From the NCBI GenBank assembly GCA_030828465.1, contig JAURCL010000003.1, positions 1 to 64,000 of the forward strand: a stretch of 64,000 nucleotides of DNA, written 5' to 3'. Below are positions 24,737-33,085 of this stretch, in pieces (within the stretch, counting starts at the first letter, position 1; each line of letters opens with the position of its first letter). The notes below the pieces were generated by a model that saw nothing but the letters and a program-made list of their open reading frames with translations, was not told the origin of the DNA and ran no database searches. Source of the DNA: Acidimicrobiales bacterium. GTDB lineage: Bacteria; Actinomycetota; Acidimicrobiia; Acidimicrobiales; Ilumatobacteraceae. The translations under genes and the position numbers were made by a program.

Positions 24737-25977
24737 GGATCGTCGTCATCTGCCCGCACTTCGCTCCCGACACCGCCCCGACCGGCACCGTCATGACGCG
24801 AATCGTCACCGAGCTCGCTGGACGCGGTCACGAACTCCACGTCGTCACCTCCCTTCCCTGGTATCGACGCCACGCGGTCGAAGACGGCTGGCGGGGACGA
24901 CTGGTGCGACGCGAGCGAACCGAGTGGGGATCGATCAGTCGAATCCACCCATTCCCCGCGGCCGACAAGGCGAACCTGCTCCGGCGGGCTCTCGCGTTCA
25001 TCGCGTTCAGCCTGATCGCTCTACCCGTCGCCCTCACCGCTGGAGGCCGCCCCCGACGCATCGACGCGGTGCTGTCCATGTCGCCACCGCTCACCCTCGG
25101 CGGAGTCGGCGCCCTCGTCGCCCGAGCCCGCTCCGGGCGCGCGGTCTTCAACATCCAGGACGTGTTCCCCGACGCCGCCGTACGCACCGGCGCCATCACC
25201 AACCGCCGGATCATCGCGCTCGCCGAACGGCTCGAGCGGCTGACCTATCGGCTGTCCGACGCCGTCACCGTGCTCAGCGGCGACCTCCTTGACAACCTCA
25301 CCGCCAAGGTGCCCGCCGACCGACGCGAGGACCTTCAGGTCATCACCAACTTCGTCGACACCGAACTCATCACCCCCGGCCCGAGCGACAACGATTACCG
25401 GCGCGAGCACGACCTCACCGGCATCGTCGCCATGTACGCCGGCAACGTCGGCTTCTCGCAGTCGCTCGACACCGTCGTCGAAGCCGCGCGACGGCTTCCC
25501 GACATCACCTTCGTCATCAACGGTGACGGAGCCGCCCGCGAACGGCTCGAACGCGACGCCTCGGAGCTCGCCAACCTCGCGCTCATCGGTTACCAGCCGG
25601 CCGAACGCCTCCCCGAGGTGCTCGCCGCCGCCGACATCCACCTCGTGCCGCTCCGCGCCGGCCTCGGCTCGGTCAGCGTGCCGTCGAAGACCTACACCGC
25701 CCTCGCCGCCGCCCGGCCCGTCATCGCCGCCGTCGACCCCGGCACCGCCATCGCCCAACTCATCGGTGACGCCGGCTGCGGACTCGCCGTGGCACCCGAC
25801 GACGCCGACGCGCTCGTGGCCGCCATCGAAGAACTCGCCGCTGACCCCGAGCGGTGCCGTCGTCTCGGCGAAGCCGGGCGGGCCTGGGTGGTTGACCACG
25901 CCTCGCCGGCCGCAGTCGGCGAGGCCTACGAACAGGTGCTCTCAGGCCGACCGGTCAACACGCGGTCGTCCCGATAG
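24733..25977 (+). CDS. Glycosyltransferase family 4, WcaI/WbuB-like
   Basis: 414 residues. N-terminus VVICPHFAPDTAPTGTVMTR and an internal hydrophobic segment (LAFIAFSLIALPVALTAGG, about residues 79-97) typical of membrane-associated WcaI/WbuB-like GT4 enzymes; C-terminal VPSKTYTALAAARPVIAAVD replaces the usual EX7E. It ends with TAG that is also the first half of the next gene's -10 element. Confidence 0.85.
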   Translation: MRIVVICPHFAPDTAPTGTVMTRIVTELAGRGHELHVVTSLPWYRRHAVEDGWRGRLVRRERTEWGSISRIHPFPAADKANLLRRALAFIAFSLIALPVALTAGGRPRRIDAVLSMSPPLTLGGVGALVARARSGRAVFNIQDVFPDAAVRTGAITNRRIIALAERLERLTYRLSDAVTVLSGDLLDNLTAKVPADRREDLQVITNFVDTELITPGPSDNDYRREHDLTGIVAMYAGNVGFSQSLDTVVEAARRLPDITFVINGDGAARERLERDASELANLALIGYQPAERLPEVLAAADIHLVPLRAGLGSVSVPSKTYTALAAARPVIAAVDPGTAIAQLIGDAGCGLAVAPDDADALVAAIEELAADPERCRRLGEAGRAWVVDHASPAAVGEAYEQVLSGRPVNTRSSR

Positions 25978-25980
25978 CCT
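25975..25980 (+). promoter_or_regulatory. -10 element overlapping a stop codon
   Basis: TAGCCT: its first three bases are the TAG stop of the upstream glycosyltransferase. It ends 8 nt before the GTG at 25989, so the downstream gene may have its own leaderless promoter inside the cluster. Confidence 0.45.
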
Positions 25981-25988
25981 CCCACCGC

Positions 25989-26741
25989 GTGGCAGGCTCA
26001 TCCTCGACTCGCAAGGCAGCGAAACTCGCGAACCGCTCCGGCGGCCGTGGTATCCGCGTGCAGGGCGGATCCATCTTCCCGATCGCGATCATGGCCGTCA
26101 TCGTGCTCGGAGTCGCCTCCATCGTGTACGCGCGCCAGTCCGTCCCGTCTGCTGACGCCTCGCCGCCCACCATCAACGACCACTGGCACATGGCCTACGG
26201 CTTCGACATCTGCGGTGAGTGGTTCCAGCTCGATGGCGACCTCGAGGAGCGCAACTCCGCCGGAAACTTCGTCAACACCAACTTCCTCCAGACCGGCATC
26301 CACTCGCACAACGACGGCGTCATCCACTGGCACCCCTACACCTCACGAGCCGTCGGAAGCCGCGCCGACCTCGGCGTCTTCCTCGAGACCTACGAGATCG
26401 AACTCACCAACGACGCGCTCCGCTTCCCCGACAGCCAGTTCGACGGCGCCGACTATGTCGAAGGCGAGACCACCTGCAACGGCGAGGACGCCGAGTTGTC
26501 CGTCGTGGTCTGGGAGAACTTCACCGACACCGACGACGGCGACCGCTACATCGCCGACATGAACGACATTCGCGTCTCGAGCGACCAGATGGTCTTCTCG
26601 ATCGCCTTCGTGCCGCGCGGAGAGCCCGTCTCCATGCCGCCATGGGCGTCGCGCCTCCCCGAACTCGGCGCCATCGACGCCGGAGTCGTCATCCCCGACG
26701 AGGTCACCCAGTCGACCATCGCCGGCGACACCGACGACTGA
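25989..26741 (+). CDS. Membrane-anchored histidine-rich extracytoplasmic protein
   Basis: 250 residues; a single N-terminal membrane helix (about 30-48, IFPIAIMAVIVLGVASIVYA) and an extracytoplasmic domain. Two histidine clusters, NDHWHMAYGFDICG (about 60-73) and GIHSHNDGVIHWHPY (about 98-112), suggest a metal site; two Cys (one in each half) could pair. I recognise it only as a conserved actinobacterial type without assigned function. Its stop overlaps the ATG of the nucleotidyltransferase gene (TGATG), so it is translationally tied to sugar-nucleotide synthesis. Confidence 0.75.
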   Translation: MAGSSSTRKAAKLANRSGGRGIRVQGGSIFPIAIMAVIVLGVASIVYARQSVPSADASPPTINDHWHMAYGFDICGEWFQLDGDLEERNSAGNFVNTNFLQTGIHSHNDGVIHWHPYTSRAVGSRADLGVFLETYEIELTNDALRFPDSQFDGADYVEGETTCNGEDAELSVVVWENFTDTDDGDRYIADMNDIRVSSDQMVFSIAFVPRGEPVSMPPWASRLPELGAIDAGVVIPDEVTQSTIAGDTDD

Positions 26742-27712
26742 TGCACGCCGTCGTCCTCGTCGGCGGCTTCGGCACCCGGCTGCGACCCCTCACCAACGAC
26801 GTTCCCAAGCCGATGCTGCCAATCGGCAACCGGCCCATGATCGCCCGATTAGCCGAACGCCTCGCCGCCGGGGGAGTGACCGACATCGTGCTCGCCCTCG
26901 GCTTCCGGCCCGACACCTTCCGCGCCGCGTTCCCCGGCGACCGGGTAGGCGATGTCCGTATGCACTACGCCGTCGAACCCGAACCGCTCGACACCGCCGG
27001 GGCCATCGCCTTCGCCGCCCGACACGCCGGAGTCGACTCGACCTTCGTGGTCGCCAACGGCGACGTGGTGACCGGGCTCGACATCGCCGAACTCGTCGAC
27101 GCGCACCGAACACTCGGAGTCGACGCCACCATCCACCTCACCCCGGTCGACGACCCGAGCGCCTACGGGGTCGTCGAGACCACAGCGAGCGGTGTGGTCA
27201 CCCGGTTCATCGAAAAACCCGCCCCCGGCGACACCGAGAGCCGCCTTATCAACGGGGGCACCTACGTTCTCGAGCCCGCCGTGCTCGACCTCATCGAACC
27301 CGGTAGACGGGTCTCCGTGGAACGCGAGACCTTCCCCGCTCTCGTCACCGATGGACGTCTCGCCGGCCATCCCACGAACGACCGCTGGATCGACACCGGA
27401 CGCCCCGAGACCTACCTCGAGGCCAACCTCGACCACGCCGACACCCCCGACGCGATCCACCCGGGAGCCGCCATCGCCGAGCGGGCGCGTATCGAGCGCA
27501 GCATCATCAGTGAGGGCACGCGAATCGACGGAGAGGTCATCGGCAGCGTCATTCTCCCCGGAGCCTCCGTCGCTGCTGGAGCACGGGTCGCCGACTCGCT
27601 TGTCTGGGGACACGTGACCGCGGGTGCCACCCTCGAGCACTGCGTGATCGGGCAGGATGCTGAGGTGCCCGCCGGTCATCACCAGCACCTCCGACTCCCA
27701 GAACCCGCATGA
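26741..27712 (+). CDS. Mannose-1-phosphate guanylyltransferase-like nucleotidyltransferase
   Basis: 323 residues: VLVGGFGTRLRPLTNDVPKP (activating loop), VVANGDVVTGLD (metal Asp), INGGTYVLEPAVLDLI, and a C-terminal hexapeptide-repeat tail (ERARIERSIISEGTRIDGEV). This is the GMPPB/ManB-type short GDP-mannose pyrophosphorylase; it would supply GDP-mannose to gmd at 30709 and use mannose-1-phosphate from manB at 43801. A UTP or dTTP specificity cannot be excluded. Confidence 0.82.
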   Translation: MHAVVLVGGFGTRLRPLTNDVPKPMLPIGNRPMIARLAERLAAGGVTDIVLALGFRPDTFRAAFPGDRVGDVRMHYAVEPEPLDTAGAIAFAARHAGVDSTFVVANGDVVTGLDIAELVDAHRTLGVDATIHLTPVDDPSAYGVVETTASGVVTRFIEKPAPGDTESRLINGGTYVLEPAVLDLIEPGRRVSVERETFPALVTDGRLAGHPTNDRWIDTGRPETYLEANLDHADTPDAIHPGAAIAERARIERSIISEGTRIDGEVIGSVILPGASVAAGARVADSLVWGHVTAGATLEHCVIGQDAEVPAGHHQHLRLPEPA

Positions 27713-28617
27713 GCCCTCGGACCATCGCCGTCGTCGGTGGAGCGGGATTCATCGGCTCCCACCTCGTCGACCGACTCCTGGTCGACGGACACCGAGTGCG
27801 CGTCGCCGACGACCTATCGACCGGCAGCCTCGCCAACCTCGCTGAGGCGAGACAGGCCGACGGAGACCTCACCTTCGACCACCTCGACATCACCGGACCC
27901 GAAGGCGAGTCGTGGATCTCCCGCCACCGGCCCGAGGTCATCGTCCACCTCGCCGCCGCGCCGAGGAGGGTCACCCGATCCTCGGACCTCTCGGCGGCGT
28001 GGACCCGTACCCTCGCGCTTCTCGACGCCGCTCGCCGCCACGGAGCGCCGAAGATCGTCGTCGCTCTTCCCGCCTCGGTGATCAGCGGACACCCGCGCGC
28101 CAAGGACCTTCCACTCAAAGAGGGGGACCCCCGGCCGCGCGGCGCCACCGGCATCCTCGCCCGCGCCGTGATCGACACCCTCGAACACGCCCGAGCGCGC
28201 CACGCCGTCGAGTTCACCGCCCTCGCCGTCGGCACCGTCTACGGGCCCCGCCAACGCCCAAACGATGGCGTCGTCGCCAGCCTCGTCGCCGCCGCGACCA
28301 GCGGCCGACCTCCGGTCATCACCGGCGACGGCAAACAGTCACGCGACCTCATCCACGTCGATGACGTCGCCGAAGCCCTTGCCGCCGCCACGCGCCGAGG
28401 CGACGGACTGGTGATCAACGTCGGGAGCGGGCACCCCACCCGAGTGATCGACCTCTGGGAGATGATCGCCCCCGACGGCCCGGCGCCGCGCGCCACCCCA
28501 GCCCGACCCGACGAACTCGCGCGGATCGCCCTCTCCACCGCACGGGCGCGCATCCACCTCGACTGGTCGCCCTTCACCCCGCTCGCCGAAGGGCTCGACC
28601 GGCTCCTCGGCCGCTGA
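27709..28617 (+). CDS. NAD(P)-binding SDR epimerase homologue lacking YxxxK
   Basis: 302-residue extended SDR with an intact nucleotide loop VVGGAGFIGSHLVDRLL, then ADDLSTGSLANL and VIVHLAAAP. The region that should hold the catalytic Ser and YxxxK reads VALPASVISG and RPRGATGILARAVID, so the Tyr and Lys are both replaced. The later motifs GTVYGPRQRPNDGVV and SRDLIHVDDVAEAL are conserved. It may be catalytically dead, regulatory, or use other residues. ATG overlaps the previous gene by 4 nt. Confidence 0.8.
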   Translation: MSPRTIAVVGGAGFIGSHLVDRLLVDGHRVRVADDLSTGSLANLAEARQADGDLTFDHLDITGPEGESWISRHRPEVIVHLAAAPRRVTRSSDLSAAWTRTLALLDAARRHGAPKIVVALPASVISGHPRAKDLPLKEGDPRPRGATGILARAVIDTLEHARARHAVEFTALAVGTVYGPRQRPNDGVVASLVAAATSGRPPVITGDGKQSRDLIHVDDVAEALAAATRRGDGLVINVGSGHPTRVIDLWEMIAPDGPAPRATPARPDELARIALSTARARIHLDWSPFTPLAEGLDRLLGR

Positions 28618-28627
28618 GACGTCAGCG
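28612..28627. terminator. Shared hairpin across convergent stops, SDR / cofD
   Basis: CGCTGA (28612-28617) pairs perfectly with TCAGCG (28622-28627) around GACG; both TGA stops lie in the stem. No T-tract follows. Confidence 0.45.
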
Positions 28628-29581
28628 AGCGGCAGCGACCGTCGCCTCAGCCAGACGCGCGGCGACCACCGGATCGGACATCACCGAGGCCACGACCACC
28701 GGCCGCACCCCGGCCGCGACGACTGAGTCCGCAAGGTGACCGTCGACCGGATCGATGACGAGAGCCGACGCGACCTCGGCGTAGAGCGCGGCGACGGCTG
28801 ACACGTCACTGGAGTGACCGAGCTCAACCGCCATTCGAGCAGCGGGACCCTTCAGTGCCTCTCCACCGACGATCGGAGAAACGGCGACCACCGACGCTCG
28901 ACGGGAGGCGAGAATCTCGTCGACTCCGTCGAGGGCTCGGATCGGAGCGATCGACACAAAGGGGTTCGACGGCGCGATCACCACCACCTCGGCATCTCTC
29001 AGCGCCTCGAGCACCCGAGGCGTCGCCGGTGAGCCGTCGGACTCGAACCGCACACCGGCCACCGGCACCGAGTGGCGAAGGCGCACGAAATAGTCCTGGA
29101 ACGTGACCTCACCGCCATCGGCGAGGTTCACCATCGTCGCGTGACGCCCATCGCTCATCGGGAGCACCTCCACCCCAACCCCCCAGGCCGCTGCGATCTC
29201 AGCGGTCACCTCGGTGAGCCCGGCCCCTTCCGCCAAGCGGCCGGTTCGATACAAGTGGGTGGCGAGATCGCGATCACCCAGACCGAACCAGGTGCCGCCG
29301 GCCACCGAACCGTTCGGTATCACCTCGGCGTAACGCTCGAGCGCTCCCATCGCGTCCCAGGTCTCGCCGACCAGACCCCAACCGCGCTCGGGATCGATGG
29401 CACCGGCGAGGGTGTAGGTCACCGTGTCGAGATCCGGGCAGATCCTCAATCCGTGGAGATCGGTGTCGTCACCGGTGTTGACGATGGCCGTCACCTCGCC
29501 GGCTGGCACCACCGAGCAGAGGGCCCGGAGAAAGCGGGCGGCTCCGACCCCTCCGCAGAGCACGGCGATCGAACGGCTCAC
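28622..29581 (-). CDS. cofD: 2-phospho-L-lactate (or PEP) transferase of F420 synthesis
   Basis: CofD/FbiA transfers the phospho-lactyl or enolpyruvyl group to the deazaflavin FO, making F420-0 or dehydro-F420-0. 319 residues with VLCGGVGAARFLRAL, VNTGDDTDLHGLRICPDLD, GGTWFGLGDRDLATHL and VIAPSNPFVSIAPI, all diagnostic. GTG start overlaps the stop of the upstream glycosyltransferase by 4 nt. Its pathway partner cofE lies at 60408. Confidence 0.93.
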   Translation of the reverse strand: MSRSIAVLCGGVGAARFLRALCSVVPAGEVTAIVNTGDDTDLHGLRICPDLDTVTYTLAGAIDPERGWGLVGETWDAMGALERYAEVIPNGSVAGGTWFGLGDRDLATHLYRTGRLAEGAGLTEVTAEIAAAWGVGVEVLPMSDGRHATMVNLADGGEVTFQDYFVRLRHSVPVAGVRFESDGSPATPRVLEALRDAEVVVIAPSNPFVSIAPIRALDGVDEILASRRASVVAVSPIVGGEALKGPAARMAVELGHSSDVSAVAALYAEVASALVIDPVDGHLADSVVAAGVRPVVVASVMSDPVVAARLAEATVAAAR

Positions 29582-30660
29582 GAAACGCTCCCGAGGACCC
29601 GTTCGTAGAGCGCGACCAAACCATCCGCAGTGGACTCCCAGGAGAACCGCGACAGGTTCCCCGAGCCGGAGGTCGCGAGCGTCGATCGGAGCGACCTGTC
29701 GGAGAGCACCCGCTCGAGAGCGGCCGCGAACCCCACGGCGTCATCCCGGTCGACGAGGACCGCGCCGTCGCCGGCGACCTCCGGAATCGAACCGACCCGG
29801 GAGGCGACCACCGGCACCCCGACCGACTGCGCCTCGAGCACCGGGAAGCCGAACCCCTCATCCATCGATGGATAGGCGAGCACCGTCGCCGAGGCGAGCA
29901 GCCAGGCCTTCGTCTCGGCATCGACCGGTCCGAGCAGATGCACCCGTGAGGCCACCGAAGCCGGCAGAGCAGCATGAGCGGTCGCCAAGGCCTCGGCGTC
30001 GTCGCCCGGAGCACCGGCAATCACGACATGGCAGTCGTCGGGTAGGTGCGGGGCTAGTTCCACCAGCCACGGATGGCGCTTGCGGCGCTCCGAGGTCCCG
30101 ATCGCCAACACGAACGACTGCCCCTCGAGTGCCGAGCACACCGCAGGCACCGATGTCGGAGCCGGATCGACCGGAAGCGGGCCGAGATGCACCGGCACCA
30201 CCCGCTCGGTGTCGAGGAGATCACGCACCCGTTCCGCGGTCGCCTCCGAGGAGGTGTGCACCCAGGCGCCGCGCCGAACTGCACGACGCAGCACCCGCCC
30301 GGAGCGACGCACATCGGGTGAGGCCAGCGAATCGTGCTCGAGGAACCAGCAGTCGTAGACCGACACGACCGACGGGATCGAGGTGGGCGGCACCGTGTAG
30401 TTCGTGCCGTGGATGAGATCGACCGCGCCCATCCACCGGTCGGCCCGCGGATGGTCGCCGGCAGCCCACAGCCGCAGGGCGACCATCGCCGGTAACGGCA
30501 GACGTACCTCGCCCGGGGACGGCGAAGCGCGGAAACTCACCAGATACGCCGTCAGATCGATGTCATCGTGAGCCTCAAGCGCTCGGACCGTGTGCTCGAC
30601 CGCCGAACCGATTCCCGTGCGACGACCGTGCAACGGACCTATGTCGACGGCCACGCGCAT
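29578..30660 (-). CDS. Glycosyltransferase family 4
   Basis: 360-residue GT4: VDIGPLHGRRTGIGSAVEHT, SVYDCWFLEHD, LAIGTSERRKRHPWLVELAP and MDEGFGFPVLEAQSVGVPVV with EX7E. First gene of a unit with cofD, reading away from gmd. Specificity unknown. The ATG is preceded by CATGAT at a distance of 8 nt. Confidence 0.87.
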   Translation of the reverse strand: MRVAVDIGPLHGRRTGIGSAVEHTVRALEAHDDIDLTAYLVSFRASPSPGEVRLPLPAMVALRLWAAGDHPRADRWMGAVDLIHGTNYTVPPTSIPSVVSVYDCWFLEHDSLASPDVRRSGRVLRRAVRRGAWVHTSSEATAERVRDLLDTERVVPVHLGPLPVDPAPTSVPAVCSALEGQSFVLAIGTSERRKRHPWLVELAPHLPDDCHVVIAGAPGDDAEALATAHAALPASVASRVHLLGPVDAETKAWLLASATVLAYPSMDEGFGFPVLEAQSVGVPVVASRVGSIPEVAGDGAVLVDRDDAVGFAAALERVLSDRSLRSTLATSGSGNLSRFSWESTADGLVALYERVLGSVS

Positions 30661-30668
30661 GCACAGGC

Positions 30669-30674
30669 ATCATG
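30669..30674 (-). promoter_or_regulatory. -10 element of the GT4-cofD unit
   Basis: CATGAT on the minus strand ends 8 nt before the ATG at 30660. Confidence 0.35.
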
Positions 30675-30696
30675 CCAGCCGACACCGACGGCTGGG

Positions 30697-30702
30697 TAGC
30701 CT
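30697..30702 (+). promoter_or_regulatory. -10 element of gmd
   Basis: TAGCCT ends 6 nt before the gmd ATG; only 48 bp separate this start codon from the divergent GT4 start. Confidence 0.5.
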
Positions 30703-30708
30703 TGCCGG

Positions 30709-31704
30709 ATGCCGCGCGCGCTCATCACCGGGGTCACCGGGCAGGACGGCCAGCACCTCGCGGAGTTCCTGCACGCCGAGGGATACGAGGTGTTCGGCCT
30801 CGTGAAAGGCCAGAACAACCCCCGAATCGGCGCCATCGTCGACGAGATGCCCTGGCTCAACGTGGTCCAGGGCGACCTCGCCGATCTCTCCAGCCTCGTC
30901 ACCGCGGTCGATGCCGCCCAACCCGACGAGGTCTACAACCTCGGCGCGGTTTCCTTCGTTGCCTACTCGTTCACCCACGCCGAGCTCACCGGCGACATCT
31001 CCGGTCTCGGCGTGCTGCGCATGCTTGACGCCATCCGCATGGTGGGCGGTATGCGCGACAATCCGATCCGCTTCTACCAAGCATCCACCTCAGAGATGTT
31101 CGGTGAGGTGCGCGAGGTTCCCCAGACCGAGATGACGCCATTCCATCCGCGCTCGCCGTACGGCTGCGCCAAGGTCTTCGGTCACTACATCACTATGAAC
31201 TACCGCGAGTCGTACGGCATGTACGCCTGCTCGGGCATCCTCTTCAACCACGAGGGACCCCGCCGCGGCATCGAGTTCGTCACCCGCAAGATCACCAACG
31301 CCGTCGCCCGCATCCACCTCGGCCTCCAGGACGGACTCGCCCTCGGCAACCTCGAGGCGAAGCGCGACTGGGGCTACGCCGGCGACTACGTCAAGGCCAT
31401 GTGGCTCATGCTCCAACAGGACGCCCCCGAGGACTTCGTGATCGCAACGGGCGAAACCCACTCGATCCGGGAGTTCCTCGACCTCGCCTTCGCCGAGGTC
31501 GGCATCGACGACTGGGAGCCCTACGTCACCCAGGACCCGCGATTCCTCCGACCCGCCGAGGTCGACCTGCTCATCGGTGATGCCACCAAGGCCAAGGACC
31601 GGCTCGGCTGGGAGCCCGAGGTGTCGTTCCCGCAACTCGTGTCGATGATGGTCGCCAACGACCTCGATCTCGAAAAGCGGAAAATGGACGCCAACCTCCG
31701 CTGA
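30709..31704 (+). CDS. gmd: GDP-mannose 4,6-dehydratase
   Basis: 331 residues: ITGVTGQDGQHLAEFLHAEG (nucleotide loop with the Gmd-specific GQDG), YNLGAVSFVAYSF, YQASTSEMFGEV, catalytic SPYGCAKVFGHY, LFNHEGPRRGIEFVTRK and LGNLEAKRDWGYAGDYV. Produces GDP-4-keto-6-deoxymannose, precursor of GDP-fucose, GDP-rhamnose and related sugars. No dedicated reductase follows it in the window. Confidence 0.95.
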   Translation: MPRALITGVTGQDGQHLAEFLHAEGYEVFGLVKGQNNPRIGAIVDEMPWLNVVQGDLADLSSLVTAVDAAQPDEVYNLGAVSFVAYSFTHAELTGDISGLGVLRMLDAIRMVGGMRDNPIRFYQASTSEMFGEVREVPQTEMTPFHPRSPYGCAKVFGHYITMNYRESYGMYACSGILFNHEGPRRGIEFVTRKITNAVARIHLGLQDGLALGNLEAKRDWGYAGDYVKAMWLMLQQDAPEDFVIATGETHSIREFLDLAFAEVGIDDWEPYVTQDPRFLRPAEVDLLIGDATKAKDRLGWEPEVSFPQLVSMMVANDLDLEKRKMDANLR

Positions 31705-31719
31705 GGCCGAAGCTCAGCG
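31699..31719. terminator. Shared hairpin across convergent stops, gmd / flippase
   Basis: CGCTGAG (31699-31705) pairs perfectly with CTCAGCG (31713-31719) across a 7-nt loop; both stop codons are within the arms. No T-tract. Confidence 0.5.
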
Positions 31720-32994
31720 CACCGACAGGAGTCGGTGACGGAGCGCTCCGAGGAACCAGGCGAGCGACACTGCGCTCGAGGCGACCAAGCCGATCTCTAT
31801 CCGTCGGAAGATCTCGTCGCTCGACACCCAGGTGCCGACCACGAAGCCGACGACTCCGAGCACCCAACCGATCGCCACCTGAGCGTGCGCCTCCAAGGCG
31901 ATGACCGCCTGAGAGGTGGCGAGGGCCAGCATGTAGATCGCGCTGGAGAGCGCGAGCATCGCGAGCGTCCGGCCCGACAACTCCGCCTCGTAGACCAACT
32001 CGAGGATCCACGGGCCGACCCAGAACGCCCCGATCGTGCCGACCGCGCCGATCGAACCGACCACGATCGCGAGCAGACGAAAGCCCGACCGGAACTCGTC
32101 GTACTCGCGCCGCGCTGCCAACCGAGCCAACCGGGGGAGCAGCGTCGCCTGGATCGCTTGGAACATGAACAGCGGCACCCGGGCCAGCAGCACCCCGTAG
32201 CCGAACCGAGACACCAGCGCCGCCTCGTCGGCGTCAGCCAACAGGTTCGCCGCGACCGGCCCGGCGTTGACCAGCGCCGCAGCGCAGACCGTGCCGATCA
32301 GGAGCCAGCCGAAGTTCTGCGTCACCTCGCGCCATGTGGCCGGAGGACCGTCCTCGGTGGCCAGCGAACCGCGCACGCCGATCACCCCGACGGCGACGAG
32401 CGGGGAGAGAGCCACCACGAACGCGAACGGGCCGACGGCGGTGATCCCGATCCACCCGAGAGCGAGGCATCCGAGGATCCGGAGAATCCCCTCAGAACCG
32501 ACGACGAAGGCGAACGAACCGAACCGGCCCGTTCCTGAGCAGATCCCCCTCGCCAAGAACACCGGGGCGTACACAGCGAACGCGGCGACCAACGCGGCGA
32601 ACATGACCCAACTGCCGTCGAAATAGCCGCTCGTGACCACTGGGCTCGTGATCAGCAACACCGCGACGACCACCGCGACGATCACGGACATCAATACCAG
32701 GACCTTGGCCACCACCGGCTTGCCGCCCTCGCCGACCGCGGTTCGGTGGGCGAGCGCGCGGCTCAACTCCTGCTCGAGCGGGAGAAAGAAGCCCGGAGCG
32801 AGGGCGAACATCGCGAACCAGAGCGCCGCGATCGGAGCGAACTCCTCGTCGCCGCCGAGGGTGAGAGTGCCCACCCGGAAGAAGGCATAGGTGGCGATCC
32901 CGCCGATGATGAGCCCGAGGGCGACCACCAACGCCCCCTCGGGAAGGGGCTGGCGTCGCCCGGAGGCGTCGACGGACACGGCTTCGGCAGACAC
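31714..32994 (-). CDS. Polysaccharide flippase (Wzx/MOP superfamily)
   Basis: About 426 residues with roughly twelve hydrophobic helices, starting ALVVALGLIIGGIATYAFF, in the MOP/MATE-like polysaccharide-export fold. It would move lipid-linked oligosaccharides across the membrane for the cluster's polymer. Two GTGs are possible: the first at 33000 is only 3 nt from the TAGATT -10, so the second at 32994 (9 nt) is preferred. Convergent with gmd, divergent from the GT2 gene. Confidence 0.82.
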   Translation of the reverse strand: MSAEAVSVDASGRRQPLPEGALVVALGLIIGGIATYAFFRVGTLTLGGDEEFAPIAALWFAMFALAPGFFLPLEQELSRALAHRTAVGEGGKPVVAKVLVLMSVIVAVVVAVLLITSPVVTSGYFDGSWVMFAALVAAFAVYAPVFLARGICSGTGRFGSFAFVVGSEGILRILGCLALGWIGITAVGPFAFVVALSPLVAVGVIGVRGSLATEDGPPATWREVTQNFGWLLIGTVCAAALVNAGPVAANLLADADEAALVSRFGYGVLLARVPLFMFQAIQATLLPRLARLAARREYDEFRSGFRLLAIVVGSIGAVGTIGAFWVGPWILELVYEAELSGRTLAMLALSSAIYMLALATSQAVIALEAHAQVAIGWVLGVVGFVVGTWVSSDEIFRRIEIGLVASSAVSLAWFLGALRHRLLSVR

Positions 32995-33003
32995 GAGCAC
33001 TCG

Positions 33004-33009
33004 AATCTA
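33004..33009 (-). promoter_or_regulatory. -10 element of the flippase gene
   Basis: TAGATT on the minus strand, 9 nt before the GTG at 32994. Confidence 0.45.
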
Positions 33010-33071
33010 CCGGTGGCCCCTCGAGGCAACCGGTACCCGTCACCTGCCCGACCCCATAGCGGGGTCACCGC

Positions 33072-33077
33072 TAGCCT
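33072..33077 (+). promoter_or_regulatory. -10 element of the GT2 fusion gene
   Basis: TAGCCT ends 8 nt before the GTG at 33086. Confidence 0.5.
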
Positions 33078-33085
33078 CGCGGCGA

